Positions 37,263-49,140 of a stretch of DNA of 64,000 nt are shown here, piece by piece (position 1 is the stretch's first letter; every line of letters starts with the position of its first letter). Origin of the DNA: Terebella lapidaria (Eukaryota; Annelida; Polychaeta; Terebellida; Terebellidae); NCBI GenBank assembly GCA_949152475.1, contig OX424561.1:4712001-4776000 (forward strand), read 5' to 3'. The position numbers were made by a program, and so were the translations under genes. The notes beneath the pieces were generated by a model. It had not been told where the DNA came from. It saw nothing but the letters and a program-made list of their open reading frames with translations, and ran no database searches.

Positions 37263-38003
37263 GTGTAACCCTTGAAAATCTCGCCCGATGAGTGGTTGTA
37301 GTATATAGCTCATCATTTTTTTTCAACGACAACATGAGTTCAATTATGGGTCAGTCTTGTCAATGTTGAAGATATGGTGTCACAAATTTGTTTGTTATAC
37401 ACTTTTCGACAATATGCGACTTACAAACAACATTAAACTCGTTTCTAGTAGTGCACTGTATGTGTATGATAGTGATCGAAATTCCCCAGTTTAATTAGTT
37501 CGCTCTTGATGCAAACAAACACAGACATATTGATGAGTCTTGATATATTTGGTTTTGAGTTAACTCACATGTATTGCCTTGATAATAGAATACTAGCAAT
37601 ATATCAGGGACCTTCAATTACGAAAAGTTTTCAACGAGTGTAGTTATGCACCATAGATTTGCAACAATTGAATCGTAGTTGCTGAGCCACATACATATAG
37701 TTTTGATAGAAACTACTAGTAAATATCCACATGTCGGTTTTTCATGACTTAGTGTCATTCGCCGTCGAACCGAAATATCAATCACGTCACAGAATGCCTG
37801 CGTGTGAAATCTGCCCCATAAAAAATACGGATGGTCAATAATGTATGGATCGGATACATAACAACAGATACATACATGTGCACAATACTAGCAGCATAAA
37901 TAGATTGTGATGATGTCAATGAAAACAAACCTAGAAGGCACATTTTTGGGAATGAAAAAAAAATCCTGACTAAACATTTTCCCGGTCCCACTGGTATCAT
38001 AAT

Positions 38004-38487
38004 TACGGAGCCTCTGAGAGGACATGGAAGAAATATTTTTAGCACATTGTTATTGCGTTCCCTCGCAATATTATCGCGTTCCCTCGCAATCCGGATCGCG
38101 TTCCCTCGCAATCCAGATCGCGTTCCCTCGCGATATTATCGCGTTCCCTCGCGATATTATCGCGTTCCCTCGCGATCTTATTGCGTTCCCTCGCATTCTG
38201 GATCGCGTTCCCTCGCATTGTGCTGACGCCAATGACTTCTGAGAAGGTTATTCTACAAGATCGCGAAGGAACGCGATCCGGAATGCGAGGGAACGCGATA
38301 ATATCGCGATCCGGATTGCGAGGGAACGCAATAAGATCGCAAGGGAACGCAATAAGATCGCGAGGGAACGCGATCCGGATTGCGAGGGAACGCGATAATA
38401 TTGCGAGGGAACGCAATATTATTGCGAGGGAACGCAATAACCGTATGTCAAAAAATATTTCTTCCATGTCCTTTCAGCGGCTCCGTA
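38004..38487. mobile_element. Foldback element built of 8+8 repeated GCGTTCCCTCGC motifs
   Basis: Ends TACGGAGCC...GGACATGGAAGAAATA are inverted at the two sides (38004-38036 and 38455-38487). Inside, the left arm has eight copies of GCGTTCCCTCGC and the right arm eight inverted copies, spaced 20-22 bp. The spacers are themselves near-palindromic (ATCCGGAT, CGATATTATCG). The unpaired centre is about 40 bp around 38220-38262. There is no coding capacity. Confidence 0.8.
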
Positions 38488-38983
38488 CATATGTGCTAAA
38501 TACATGCAAATATATCTCGAATTGTGTAAGCGCAAAAATTCAGAGATGTCACTGATTGGTGAATAATGACTACATGTAGGTTCAATTACACGTAGACTAG
38601 AAATATATTGTCGTCTTTGGACATGTTTGGTTGTCATGTCACCTTCTAGATGCTAATTGAATCCTGAGACAACACCCATGGAAGCGTTAATTGATCATCC
38701 ACGTAATCACATATTTTTTCACGACCTGTTTTGTTCAGTATCTCAATAAGACGTCTCGTCACATGTTGGATATCATGGCAAGTTAACAAGACACAATATA
38801 CTTGTAATGATGTTGCACATGTTCATACTGAATAGCACGTGTCAAATACGTTACGCATTATGCGTATACATTACCGATTCTGATTACATGTACTATAATG
38901 GCCAGGGCGATGACATTATGATTCTCGGTCACTTTGGCCAAAGACCCCATATGGTATTTGCTTTGGCATCCTAGGTAGTGTAC

Positions 38984-41900
38984 GAGGTACTACCACAGGC
39001 CTGGACTCTACTACAGCCATGGCGAGGTACTACCACAGGCCTGGACTCTACTACAGCCATGGCGAGGTACTACCACAGGCCTGGACTCTACTACAGCCAT
39101 GGCGAGGGACTACCACAGGCCTTGACTCTACTACAGCCATGGCGAGGTACTACCACAGGCCTGGACTCTACTATAGCCATGGCGAGGTACTACCACAGGC
39201 CTGGACTCTACTATAGCCATGGCGAGGTACTACCACAGGCCTGGACTCTACTACAGCCATGGCGAGGTACTACCACAGGCCTGGACTCTACTATAGCCAT
39301 GGCGAGGTACTACCACAGGCCTGGACTCTACTACAGCCATGGCGAGGTACTACCACAGGCCTGGACTCTACTATAGCCATGGCGAGGTACTACCACAGGC
39401 CTGGACCCTACTATAGCCATGGCGAGGTACTACCACAGGCCTGGACCCTACTATAGCCATGGGAGGTACTACCACAGGCCTGGACTCTACTATAGCCATG
39501 GCGAGGTACTACCACAAACCTGGACTCTACTATAGCCATGGCGAGGTACCACCACAGGCCTGGACCCTACTATAGCCATGGCGAGGTACTACCACAGGCC
39601 TGGACCCTACTATAGCCATGGCGAGGTACTACCACAGGCCTGGACCCTACTGTAGCCATGGCGAGGTACTACCACAAGCCTGGACCCTACTGTAGCCATG
39701 GCGAGGTACTACCACAGGCCTGGACCCTACTGTAGCCATGGCGAGGTACTACCACAGGCCTGGACCCTACTGTAGCCATGGCGAGGTACTACCACAGGCC
39801 TGGACTCTACTGTAGCCATGGCGAGGTACTACCACAGGCCTGGACCCTACTATAGCCATGGCGAGGTACTACCACAGGCCTGGACCCTACTATAGCCATG
39901 GCGAGGTACTACCACAGGCCTGGACCCTACTGTAGCCATGGCGAGGTACTACCACAGGCCTGGACCCTACTGTAGCCATGGCGAGGTACTACCACAGGCC
40001 TGGACCCTACTGTAGCCATGGCGAGGTACTACCACAGGCCTGGACCCTACTGTAGCCATGGCGAGGTACTACCACAGGCCTGGACTCTACTATAGCCATG
40101 GCGAGGTACTACCACAGGCCTGGACTCTACTATAGCCATGGCGAGGTACTACCACAGGCCTGGACTCTACTATAGCCATGGCGAGGTACTACCACAGGCC
40201 TGGACTCTACTATAGCCATGGCGAGGTACTACCACAGGCCTGGACTCTACTATAGCCATGGCGAGGTACTACCACAGGCCTGGACCCTACTATAGCCATG
40301 GCGAGGTACTACCACAGGCCTGGACTCTACTATAGCCATGGCGAGGTACTACCACAGGCCTGGACTCTACTATAGCCATGGCGAGGTACTACCACAGGCC
40401 TGGACTCTACTATAGCCATGGCGAGGTACCACCACAGGCCTGGACTCTACTATAGCCATGGCGAGGTACTACCACAGGCCTGGACTCTACTATAGCCATG
40501 GCGAGGTACTACCACAGGCCTGGACTCTACTATAGCCATGGCGAGGTACTACCACAGGCCTGGACTCTACTATAGCCATGGCGAGGTACTACCACAGGCC
40601 TGGACCCTACTGTAGCCATGGCGAGGTACTACCACAGGCCTGGACTCTACTATAGCCATGGCGAGGTACTACCACAGGCCTGGACCCTACTATAGCCATG
40701 GCGAGGTACTACCACAGGCCTGGACTCTACTATAGCCATGGCGAGGTACTACCACAGGCCTGGACTCTACTATAGCCATGGCGAGGTACTACCACAGGCC
40801 TGGACCCTACTGTAGCCATGGCGAGGTACTACCACAGGCCTGGACTCTACTATAGCCATGGCGAGGTACTACCACAGGCCTGGACCCTACTGTAGCCATG
40901 GCGAGGTACTACCACAGGCCTGGACTCTACTATAGCCATGGCGAGGTACTACCACAGGCCTGGACTCTACTATAGCCATGGCGAGGTACTACCACAGGCC
41001 TGGACTCTACTATAGCCATGGCGAGGTACTACCACAGGCCTGGACCCTACTGTAGCCATGGCGAGGTACTACCACAGGCCTGGACTCTACTATAGCCATG
41101 GCGAGGTACTACCACAGGCCTGGACTCTACTATAGCCATGGCGAGGTACTACCACAGGCCTGGACTCTACTATAGCCATGGCGAGGTACTACCACAGGCC
41201 TGGACTCTACTATAGCCATGGCGAGGTACTACCACAGGCCTTGACTCTACTACAGCCATGGCGAGGGACTACCACAGGCCTGGACTCTACTATAGCCATG
41301 GCGAGGTACTGCCACAGGCCTGGACTCTACTACAGCCATGGCGAGGTACTACCACAGGCCTGGACTCTACTATAGCCATGGCGAGGTACTACCACAGGCC
41401 TTGACTCTACTACAGCCATGGCGAGGGACTACCACAGGCCTGGACTCTACTATAGCCATGGCGAGGTACTGCCACAGGCCTGGACTCTACTACAGCCATG
41501 GCGAGGTACTACCACAGGCCTGGACTCTACTATAGCCATGGCGAGGTACTACCACAGGCCTGGACCCTACTGTAGCCATGGCGAGGTACTACCACAGGCC
41601 TGGACTCTACTATAGCCATGGCGAGGTACTACCACAGGCCTGGACTCTACTATAGCCATGGCGAGGTACTACCACAGGCCTGGACTCTACTATAGCCATG
41701 GCGAGGTACTACCACAGGCCTGGACTCTACTATAGCCATGGCGAGGTACTACCACAGGCCTGGACTCTACTATAGCCATGGCGAGGTACTACCACAGGCC
41801 TGGACTCTACTATAGCCATGGCGAGGTACTACCACAGGCCTGGACTCTACTATAGCCATGGCGAGGTACTACCACAGGCCTGGACCCTACTGTAGCCATG

Positions 41901-44900
41901 GCGAGGTACTACCACAGGCCTGGACTCTACTATAGCCATGGCGAGGTACTACCACAGGCCTGGACCCTACTGTAGCCATGGCGAGGTACTACCACAGGCC
42001 TGGACTCTACTATAGCCATGGCGAGGTACTACCACAGGCCTGGACCCTACTATAGCCATGGCGAGGTACTACCACAGGCCTGGACTCTACTATAGCCATG
42101 GCGAGGTACTCCCACAGGCCTGGACTCTACTACAGCCATGGCGAGGTATTACCACAGGCCTGGACCCTACTATAGCCATGGCGAGGTACTACCACAAGCC
42201 TGGACTCTACTATAGCCAAGGCGAGGTACTACCACAGGCCTGGACTCTACTATAGCCATGGCGAGGTACTACCACAGGCCTGGACCCTACTATAGCCATG
42301 GCGAGGTACTACCACAGGCCTGGACCCTACTATAGCCATGGCGAGGTACTACCACAGGCCTGGACCCTACTATAGCCATGGCGAGGTACTACCACAGGCC
42401 TGGACCCTACTATAGCCATGACGAGGTACTACCACAGGCCTGGACCCTACTATAGCCATGGCGAGGTACTACCACAGGCCTGGACCCTACTATAGCCATG
42501 GCGAGGTACTACCACAGGCCTGGACCCTACTATAGCCATGGCGAGGTACTACCACAGGCCTGGACTCTACTACAGCCATGGCGAGGTACTACCACAGGCC
42601 TGGACCCTACTATAGCCATGGCGAGGTACTACCACAGGCCTGGACCCTACTATAGCCATGGCGAGGTACTACCACAGGCCTGGACTCTACTATAGCCATG
42701 GCGAGGTACTACCACAGGCCTGGACTCTACTATAGCCATGGCGAGGTACTACCACAGGCCTGGACCCTACTGTAGCCATGGCGAGGTACTACCACAGGCC
42801 TGGACTCTACTATAGCCATGGCGAGGTACTACCACAGGCCTGGACCCTACTGTAGCCATGGCGAGGTACTACCACAGGCCTGGACTCTACTATAGCCATG
42901 GCGAGGTACTACCACAGGCCTGGACCCTACTGTAGCCATGGCGAGGTACTACCACAGGCCTGGACCCTACTGTAGCCATGGCGAGGTACTACCACAGGCC
43001 TGGACTCTACTATAGCCATGGCGAGGTACTACCACAGGCCTGGACTCTACTACAGCCATGGCGAGGTACTACCACAGGCCTGGACTCTACTATAGCCATG
43101 GCGAGGTACTACCACAGGCCTGGACTCTACTATAGCCATGGCGAGGTACTACCACAGGCCTGGACCCTACTGTAGCCATGGCGAGGTACTACCACAGGCC
43201 TGGACTCTACTATAGCCATGGCGAGGTACTACCACAGGCCTGGACTCTACTATAGCCATGGCGAGGTACTACCACAGGCCTGGACTCTACTATAGCCATG
43301 GCGAGGTACTACCACAGGCCTGGACTCTACTATAGCCATGGCGAGGTACTACCACAGGCCTGGACTCTACTATAGCCATGGCGAGGTACTACCACAGGCC
43401 TGGACTCTACTATAGCCATGGCGAGGTACTACCACAGGCCTGGACTCTACTATAGCCATGGCGAGGTACTACCACAGGCCTGGACTCTACTATAGCCATG
43501 GCGAGGTACTACCACAGCACAGTCACATGTTACTAAAAATACCCCGTTCGACTCGCTTTTTCAACCAAACAGTGACTTTCCGAAGGTCCTTTCCTTCGGA
43601 AAGTCACTGTTTGGTTGAAAAAGCGAGTCGAACGGGGTATTTTTAGTAACATGTGACTGTGTACCACAGGCCTGGACCCTACTGTAGCCATGGCGAGGTA
43701 CTACCACAGGCCTGGACTCTACTATAGCCATGGCGAGGTACTACCACAGGCCTGGACTCTACTATAGCCATGGCGAGGTACTACCACAGGCCTGGACTCT
43801 ACTATAGCCATGGCGAGGTACTACCACAGGCCTGGACTCTACTATAGCCATGGCGAGGTACTACCACAGGCCTGGACTCTACTATAGCCATGGCGAGGTA
43901 CTACCACAGGCCTGGACTCTACTATAGCCATGGCGAGGTACTACCACAGGCCTGGACTCTACTATAGCCATGGCGAGGTACTACCACAGGCCTGGACCCT
44001 ACTGTAGCCATGGCGAGGTACTACCACAGGCCTGGACTCTACTATAGCCATGGCGAGGTACTACCACAGGCCTGGACCCTACTGTAGCCATGGCGAGGTA
44101 CTACCACAGGCCTGGACTCTACTATAGCCATGGCGAGGTACTACCACAGGCCTGGACCCTACTATAGCCATGGCGAGGTACTACCACAGGCCTGGACTCT
44201 ACTATAGCCATGGCGAGGTACTCCCACAGGCCTGGACTCTACTACAGCCATGGCGAGGTATTACCACAGGCCTGGACCCTACTATAGCCATGGCGAGGTA
44301 CTACCACAAGCCTGGACTCTACTACAGCCAAGGCGAGGTACTACCACAGACCTGGACTCTACTATAGCCATGGCGAGGTTCTACCACAGGCCTGGACCCT
44401 ACTATAGCCATGGCGAGGTACTACCACAGGCCTGGACCCTACTATAGCCATGGCGAGGTACTACCACAGGCCTGGACCCTACTATAGCCATGGCGAGGTA
44501 CTACCACAGGCCTGGACCCTACTATAGCCATGACGAGGTACTACCACAGGCCTGGACCCTACTATAGCCATGGCGAGGTACTACCACAGGCCTGGACCCT
44601 ACTATAGCCATGGCGAGGTACTACCACAGGCCTGGACCCTACTATAGCCATGGCGAGGTACTACCACAGGCCTGGACTCTACTACAGCCATGGCGAGGTA
44701 CTACCACAGGCCTGGACCCTACTATAGCCATGGCGAGGTACTACCACAGGCCTGGACTCTACTATAGCCATGGCGAGGTACTACCACAGGCCTGGACTCT
44801 ACTACAGCCATGGCGAGGTACTACCACAGGCCTGGACCCTACTGTAGCCATGGCGAGGTACTACCACAGGCCTGGACTCTACTATAGCCATGGCGAGGTA

Positions 44901-44972
44901 CTACCACAGGCCTGGACTCTACTATAGCCATGGCGAGGTACTACCACAGGCCTGGACTCTACTACAGCCGTG
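38984..44972. repeat. Minisatellite, 40-bp unit, about 146 copies
   Basis: The unit is GAGGTACTACCACAGGCCTG followed by GACTCTACTATAGCCATGGC, with recurring variants GGACCCTACTG / GGACTCTACTA / CTACAG. Total is about 5.99 kb including a 152-bp interruption. Variants are shared between distant blocks, showing recent internal duplication. Apparent 65-aa frames reflect 40 not being a multiple of three: three units give a 40-aa period cycling through the three frames. They do not look like a gene. Confidence 0.97.
43518..43661. mobile_element. Perfectly palindromic 144-bp MITE inserted in the minisatellite
   Basis: Two exact 69-bp arms (43518-43586 and 43593-43661) flank a 6-bp loop TCCTTT. The element begins CACAGTCACATG and ends CATGTGACTGTG. 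It is flanked by the 8-bp direct repeat TACCACAG (43510-43517 and 43662-43669), which is one copy of the array target duplicated. An 8-bp duplication fits hAT-type or similar cut-and-paste transposition. No coding capacity. Confidence 0.93.
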
Positions 44973-46149
44973 GTCGTTATGATTTAGCACGAGTTATCAA
45001 ACTTCGCATGCCGCATGTGTCCTCATCTCTACTTGTATTGTTCGTGTGTGCTCACGATAAAACAAATTGACAATCCCTGTATCGAAACATTGTAGTTATA
45101 ATTGTAGTAGATAAATGCCGATACAATCAACGAGGCGGCATTCGATTTCACATTTTGCACGTTTGATTTTCCGCGAGAATCTCTGCTTTTCGGTCGTTCA
45201 CTTTCAAGATCAAATCACTCATTTCATTAGGTCAATGAACCATAAGAAAGCAGGTGCAATGATTCCGAAATAGCAATTTTGTGTAATTCACTGAGCTCTG
45301 GTAGTGTCGTTATATGTTTGAGTTTATGAAATATATCCCATCTAATGTACAAGTAGGCCTACTACATGCATTTGGCCACAGAGGTGAATACATTATCGTG
45401 GAGTAATGTAATGTGACAGAATCAACACGGAACTAAATATGGTGAGCAATTTATTAATCATGTACAAATGATAACAGCGTAGTAATACAATGAACGTCGG
45501 AACGCTGCATTTTAGTAACCCTCCACCGGGCAAGTAGTGCATCTTTGTGCGAAGGACAAATGTATAGTATAGGTATAACAATCATACGTAGATATACATT
45601 TAGATATACAAGTATAATATACCTGTATAAATGCTATACATCATCAAAATCATCATCCCTGCCGATTTACAGACAACACGAGATCGTGTTCACATGGTCT
45701 CTAATGTACTTCCTAGTACAATAGTACATCTGAACACAATAACATACGGTGTACTACCATACAATACTTAATTTACATACAATAGTGACTTGGAAGGCCA
45801 TTTCATTTCACAATCATACACTGATTCATTATCATCACAGTGACTCACAATTACACGCAAGGTTCAGCAACAAGGACACACACACAGTCACGTCTAAATT
45901 CTAATTACAATACTTCGGTAATGCATTAGAAAATACTAATTCCTACAACACTGCATGATTTGAGTAATCTTCTTGCAATGTCATCTGTTCAAATCACAAA
46001 ATTAGGAACGCAATAAATATTTGAAGGAAAAACAATAATATTTGTCATATATACAATTATGTTAATTTATCATTACAGCTCGTTATATCTCGCTATATAC
46101 GGATTGACTAGTACGACACACGCCGGCTGTCGGAGAGGGTATCGACAGG
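44973..46149. other. Intergenic region downstream of CIAO2A
   Basis: AT-rich with no exon recognised. A TTTATT at about 45449 could be the minus-strand AATAAA for CIAO2A, giving a 3' UTR near 700 bp, but other sites are possible. Confidence 0.4.
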
Positions 46150-47500
46150 TCAGTAGTCGGGGTCAGCGACACACTGTTCCACGAGCTCTCTCAGACTCGA
46201 GTTCTCCAAAGCGGCCGCAACTCGTTCTTTGTCGTTAATCTGTTTGTTTACTGCAATAAAACAAAACAAAGGCCAGGGTCCAGGTAGTTCATGTCATGCG
46301 TGAGATAGAAAACACCAAATACACATGCAATTCTATGTGATGCCTGTTATTGAATCGACATTTTGCTTTTATATATTTGAAGTCTACCTCAGTTTCGGTA
46401 TGATATTTAAAATAATGCGAAACAACAGCTGCTCATCATCATGATTGCTAACTTCACTGGCTTATTACCTTCGCTCTCTGTGTCATGTGTGCCTTTCTTT
46501 AGGAAAATGTCAATCTGGAAGCACGATGTATACACGATATTTGTTTTGCACATGCCCTTACCCGAATGATATTTAGTACATATATAATTCTACGTATTAC
46601 ATAATGTATGCACATATACACCTATGTAGGACAGAACTATAGACCAATCTAACCTTGTGTTTATCGGGAAGACCTCGCTCCAGTTTGACCCTGATACATA
46701 GACCTGCAATAACGACAATTCTATGTTTGCCAAATGTTAAAACAACATTGTTCTAAAAGACAATTTATTTGTTACTACATGTAAATTTATTTATTCAAAT
46801 GTTAATTTATTTTGGATAATTAATAATACAATCGTAACAAAATATATTGTAACTCTAAGTTCGACAATATCCAGGTCATTTCGAGCTTGGACACCTATAC
46901 ATGCCAAGTCCATTTATTTTCCAATCGCATTGTTCATTTAACACAAACCAAAGCATCCTGCTGAGTTATTATTTGCAGTTCACTAGTAGTTATTTTTGAA
47001 AAGTTCCAAACTGTCGTTCCTGTGTCATGGTGTCTATTGTACAGTGCATGTACAGAGAAGATTGTCCCGGTTACCTATGAGCGTCGCTAGGGAGCAGTGC
47101 GAGATGGTCGGCACGAATTCTATCCGGATCAGGAATGTAGTGGAGTCCAACTTGGATACCTTTACGCCATCTTCAAACACGACGTCCAGCTCCTCGAGGC
47201 TAGCCGGCTTCTCCGGATCTCGGATCTCACGGATCAGGTCTGAATGGCGGACACAGGCGAATCATTGGCCAAATATTCATGTACATTTTCAGATCAATGA
47301 TATGCTGGAAGCTTGGATAACGAATCCGATACATGCAGAAAAGGTGAAATACATTAGGCCCACTCTTGTGTATCTAGATTGTGATTATGATCATATAAAA
47401 CATGCTCTAAAATATCATAGGTTTAGTTTATCGCTATACCATAGACTGTAGAAGCCAATTCCTCCGGGTCCTGCGACCATGTTGATAAATTGTCAGCCAT
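46150..47500 (-). CDS. CIAO2A: CIAO2A (FAM96A), cytosolic iron-sulfur assembly component, MIP18 family
   Basis: Five exons on the minus strand: 47440-47500, 47075-47239, 46654-46703, 46469-46514 and 46150-46250, joining in frame to 140 aa plus stop. The protein reads [20 protein letters not shown], then [13 protein letters not shown] with the conserved Cys of the MIP18/DUF59 domain, then [22 protein letters not shown] and the diagnostic [16 protein letters not shown]. It ends [22 protein letters not shown] and the LREIVEQCV-like end favour CIAO2A over CIAO2B. In animals CIAO2A works with CIAO1 in delivering Fe-S clusters, notably to IRP1. The ATG at 47500 is the first in frame and gives a short N-terminus, a little shorter than human (160 aa). 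All introns are GT-AG. Confidence 0.96.
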
Positions 47501-47635
47501 CTCTTGTTCCTCGCATGGTTAGAAATCAAACATCCTTCCAGCAAATGGTGAAAACCTATAGTCATAAAATTAATGTTTATCTATAATAGTGTAAAGTACT
47601 GTTTTATGAGAAAAAAATAGCCCAAAGGATAAGAC

Positions 47636-49140
47636 AGGTTACCGGACAATTTTGGTTTGGCCATGGCAGCATTGGCAGGTAACAGACCTTGAGATTTACC
47701 AATCAAGGTTCGCAGTGTGAACATATGGCCTTGAGATTTACCAATCAAGGTCATCCGTGTGAACTTCGATGTCGCCATTACATGTATGTGTGTGGCATTT
47801 GATATTCTATATGTTCATAATACAAAGATATCTGGGTGGAATCGGTTAGGCCGCTCAGGTCAATTTACACATTACGAGTCAGACATTTGGCACTCAAGGT
47901 CATCTGACGTCAAATTAAAGGTCATCATTAGTTGTGCCATATATGTCTTGCTATATGTTCATAATGCAAACATGAGCTCTATCTGCAAGCATTTCATCTA
48001 TAGAGGCAAATCTGGGCATTTTTTACCCCAAAATGGCTGTTTTGACCTTTCAAGGTCATCGAAGGTCAAATTCAAGGTCACCACACAAATCGCCATATAT
48101 GACTTCCCATTTGAAAGTGCCAATTTCTAAGCTGTATCTTCAAGTGTTCTATGAGTACAGTTCTGACAGCTCCCATTATGAAGGAAAAAAGTGCCGAAAA
48201 AAGTCCAAAATTTTTTCAAAGGGTGAAAAAATTTTTTGGCCTAGAAATGGCCCAAATGGATAGTAATGCGATTCGGGGCGAAAAAATTTTTTATCGCCGA
48301 CTCGTCAAAAATTAAAAATGGCCGCCACACGAAGATCGGCGATTCAAGGGCAACAAAACTTATACACATCATAAAGGTACATAAGGGGAATCTTTTGGAA
48401 AAAAAATCTCAAAACTGATCTGACAGTTTTCGAGAAAAGACAGACAATGTGCAAATTTGGGCATTTTTCGACCCAAAAATGGCTGTTTTGACCCTTCAAG
48501 GTCATCCAGGGTCAAATTCAAGGTCACCACACAAGTCGCCATATATGACTTCCCATTTGAAAGTGCCAATTTCTAAGCTCTATCTTCAGGCGTTCTAGGA
48601 GTACAGTCATGGCAGCTCCCATTATGAAGGAAAAAAGTGCCGAAAATTTTCCAAGTCCAAAATTTTTTTCAAAGGGTGAGAAAATTTTTTTGTCTAGAAA
48701 TGACCCAAAATGGAATGCGATTTGGGGCGAAAATTATTTTTTTCGTTGACCCGTCGAAAATTCAAAATGGCCGCCATACGCAGACCGGCGATTCAAGGGC
48801 AACCAAACTTATACACATCACAGAGGTACATAAGGAAAATCTTTTGAAACAAAAATCTCAAATCTGATCAGACAGTTTTTGAGAAAATGGCCGCCAAAGT
48901 TCAAAATTGACCATTTTTCAACGAAAACGGCCGCCATTTTGAAAAAAAAGAAAAAATAAAAAAATTAAAAAAAACCTCCTAGAATTATTTCAAGGTATCT
49001 TTTCCCAAACTTTCAGAAAGATTGGACCGTAAACTTTAAAGATAAAAATGTGGACGGACGGACGGACGGACAGACGGACGGACGGACGCCGGACGCATCG
49101 CCATGGCAATAGGTTATCAGACCATAGGAGCGGGTAACCT
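47636..49140. mobile_element. Repeat-rich non-autonomous element with AGGTTACC inverted ends
   Basis: It starts AGGTTACCGG and ends CGGGTAACCT. Inside are two direct copies of a segment of roughly 300 bp (about 48012-48260 and 48465-48720) rich in AAGGTCA words and in A/T runs, and a GACGGACG run (about 49053-49088) before the end. The reverse strand of the run reads as RPSVRLSVRPSV, a common repeat-derived artefact frame. No transposase seen. Confidence 0.55.

Noticed and set aside
38040-38440. Regularly spaced repeats resembling a CRISPR array
   Set aside because: The motif is inverted half-way, spacers are near-identical palindromes and the DNA is from an animal genome. It is a foldback repeat.
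38978-44927. Many 65-132-aa open frames in the minisatellite
   Set aside because: They are products of a 40-bp period rotating through three frames, with no splice sites or start context.
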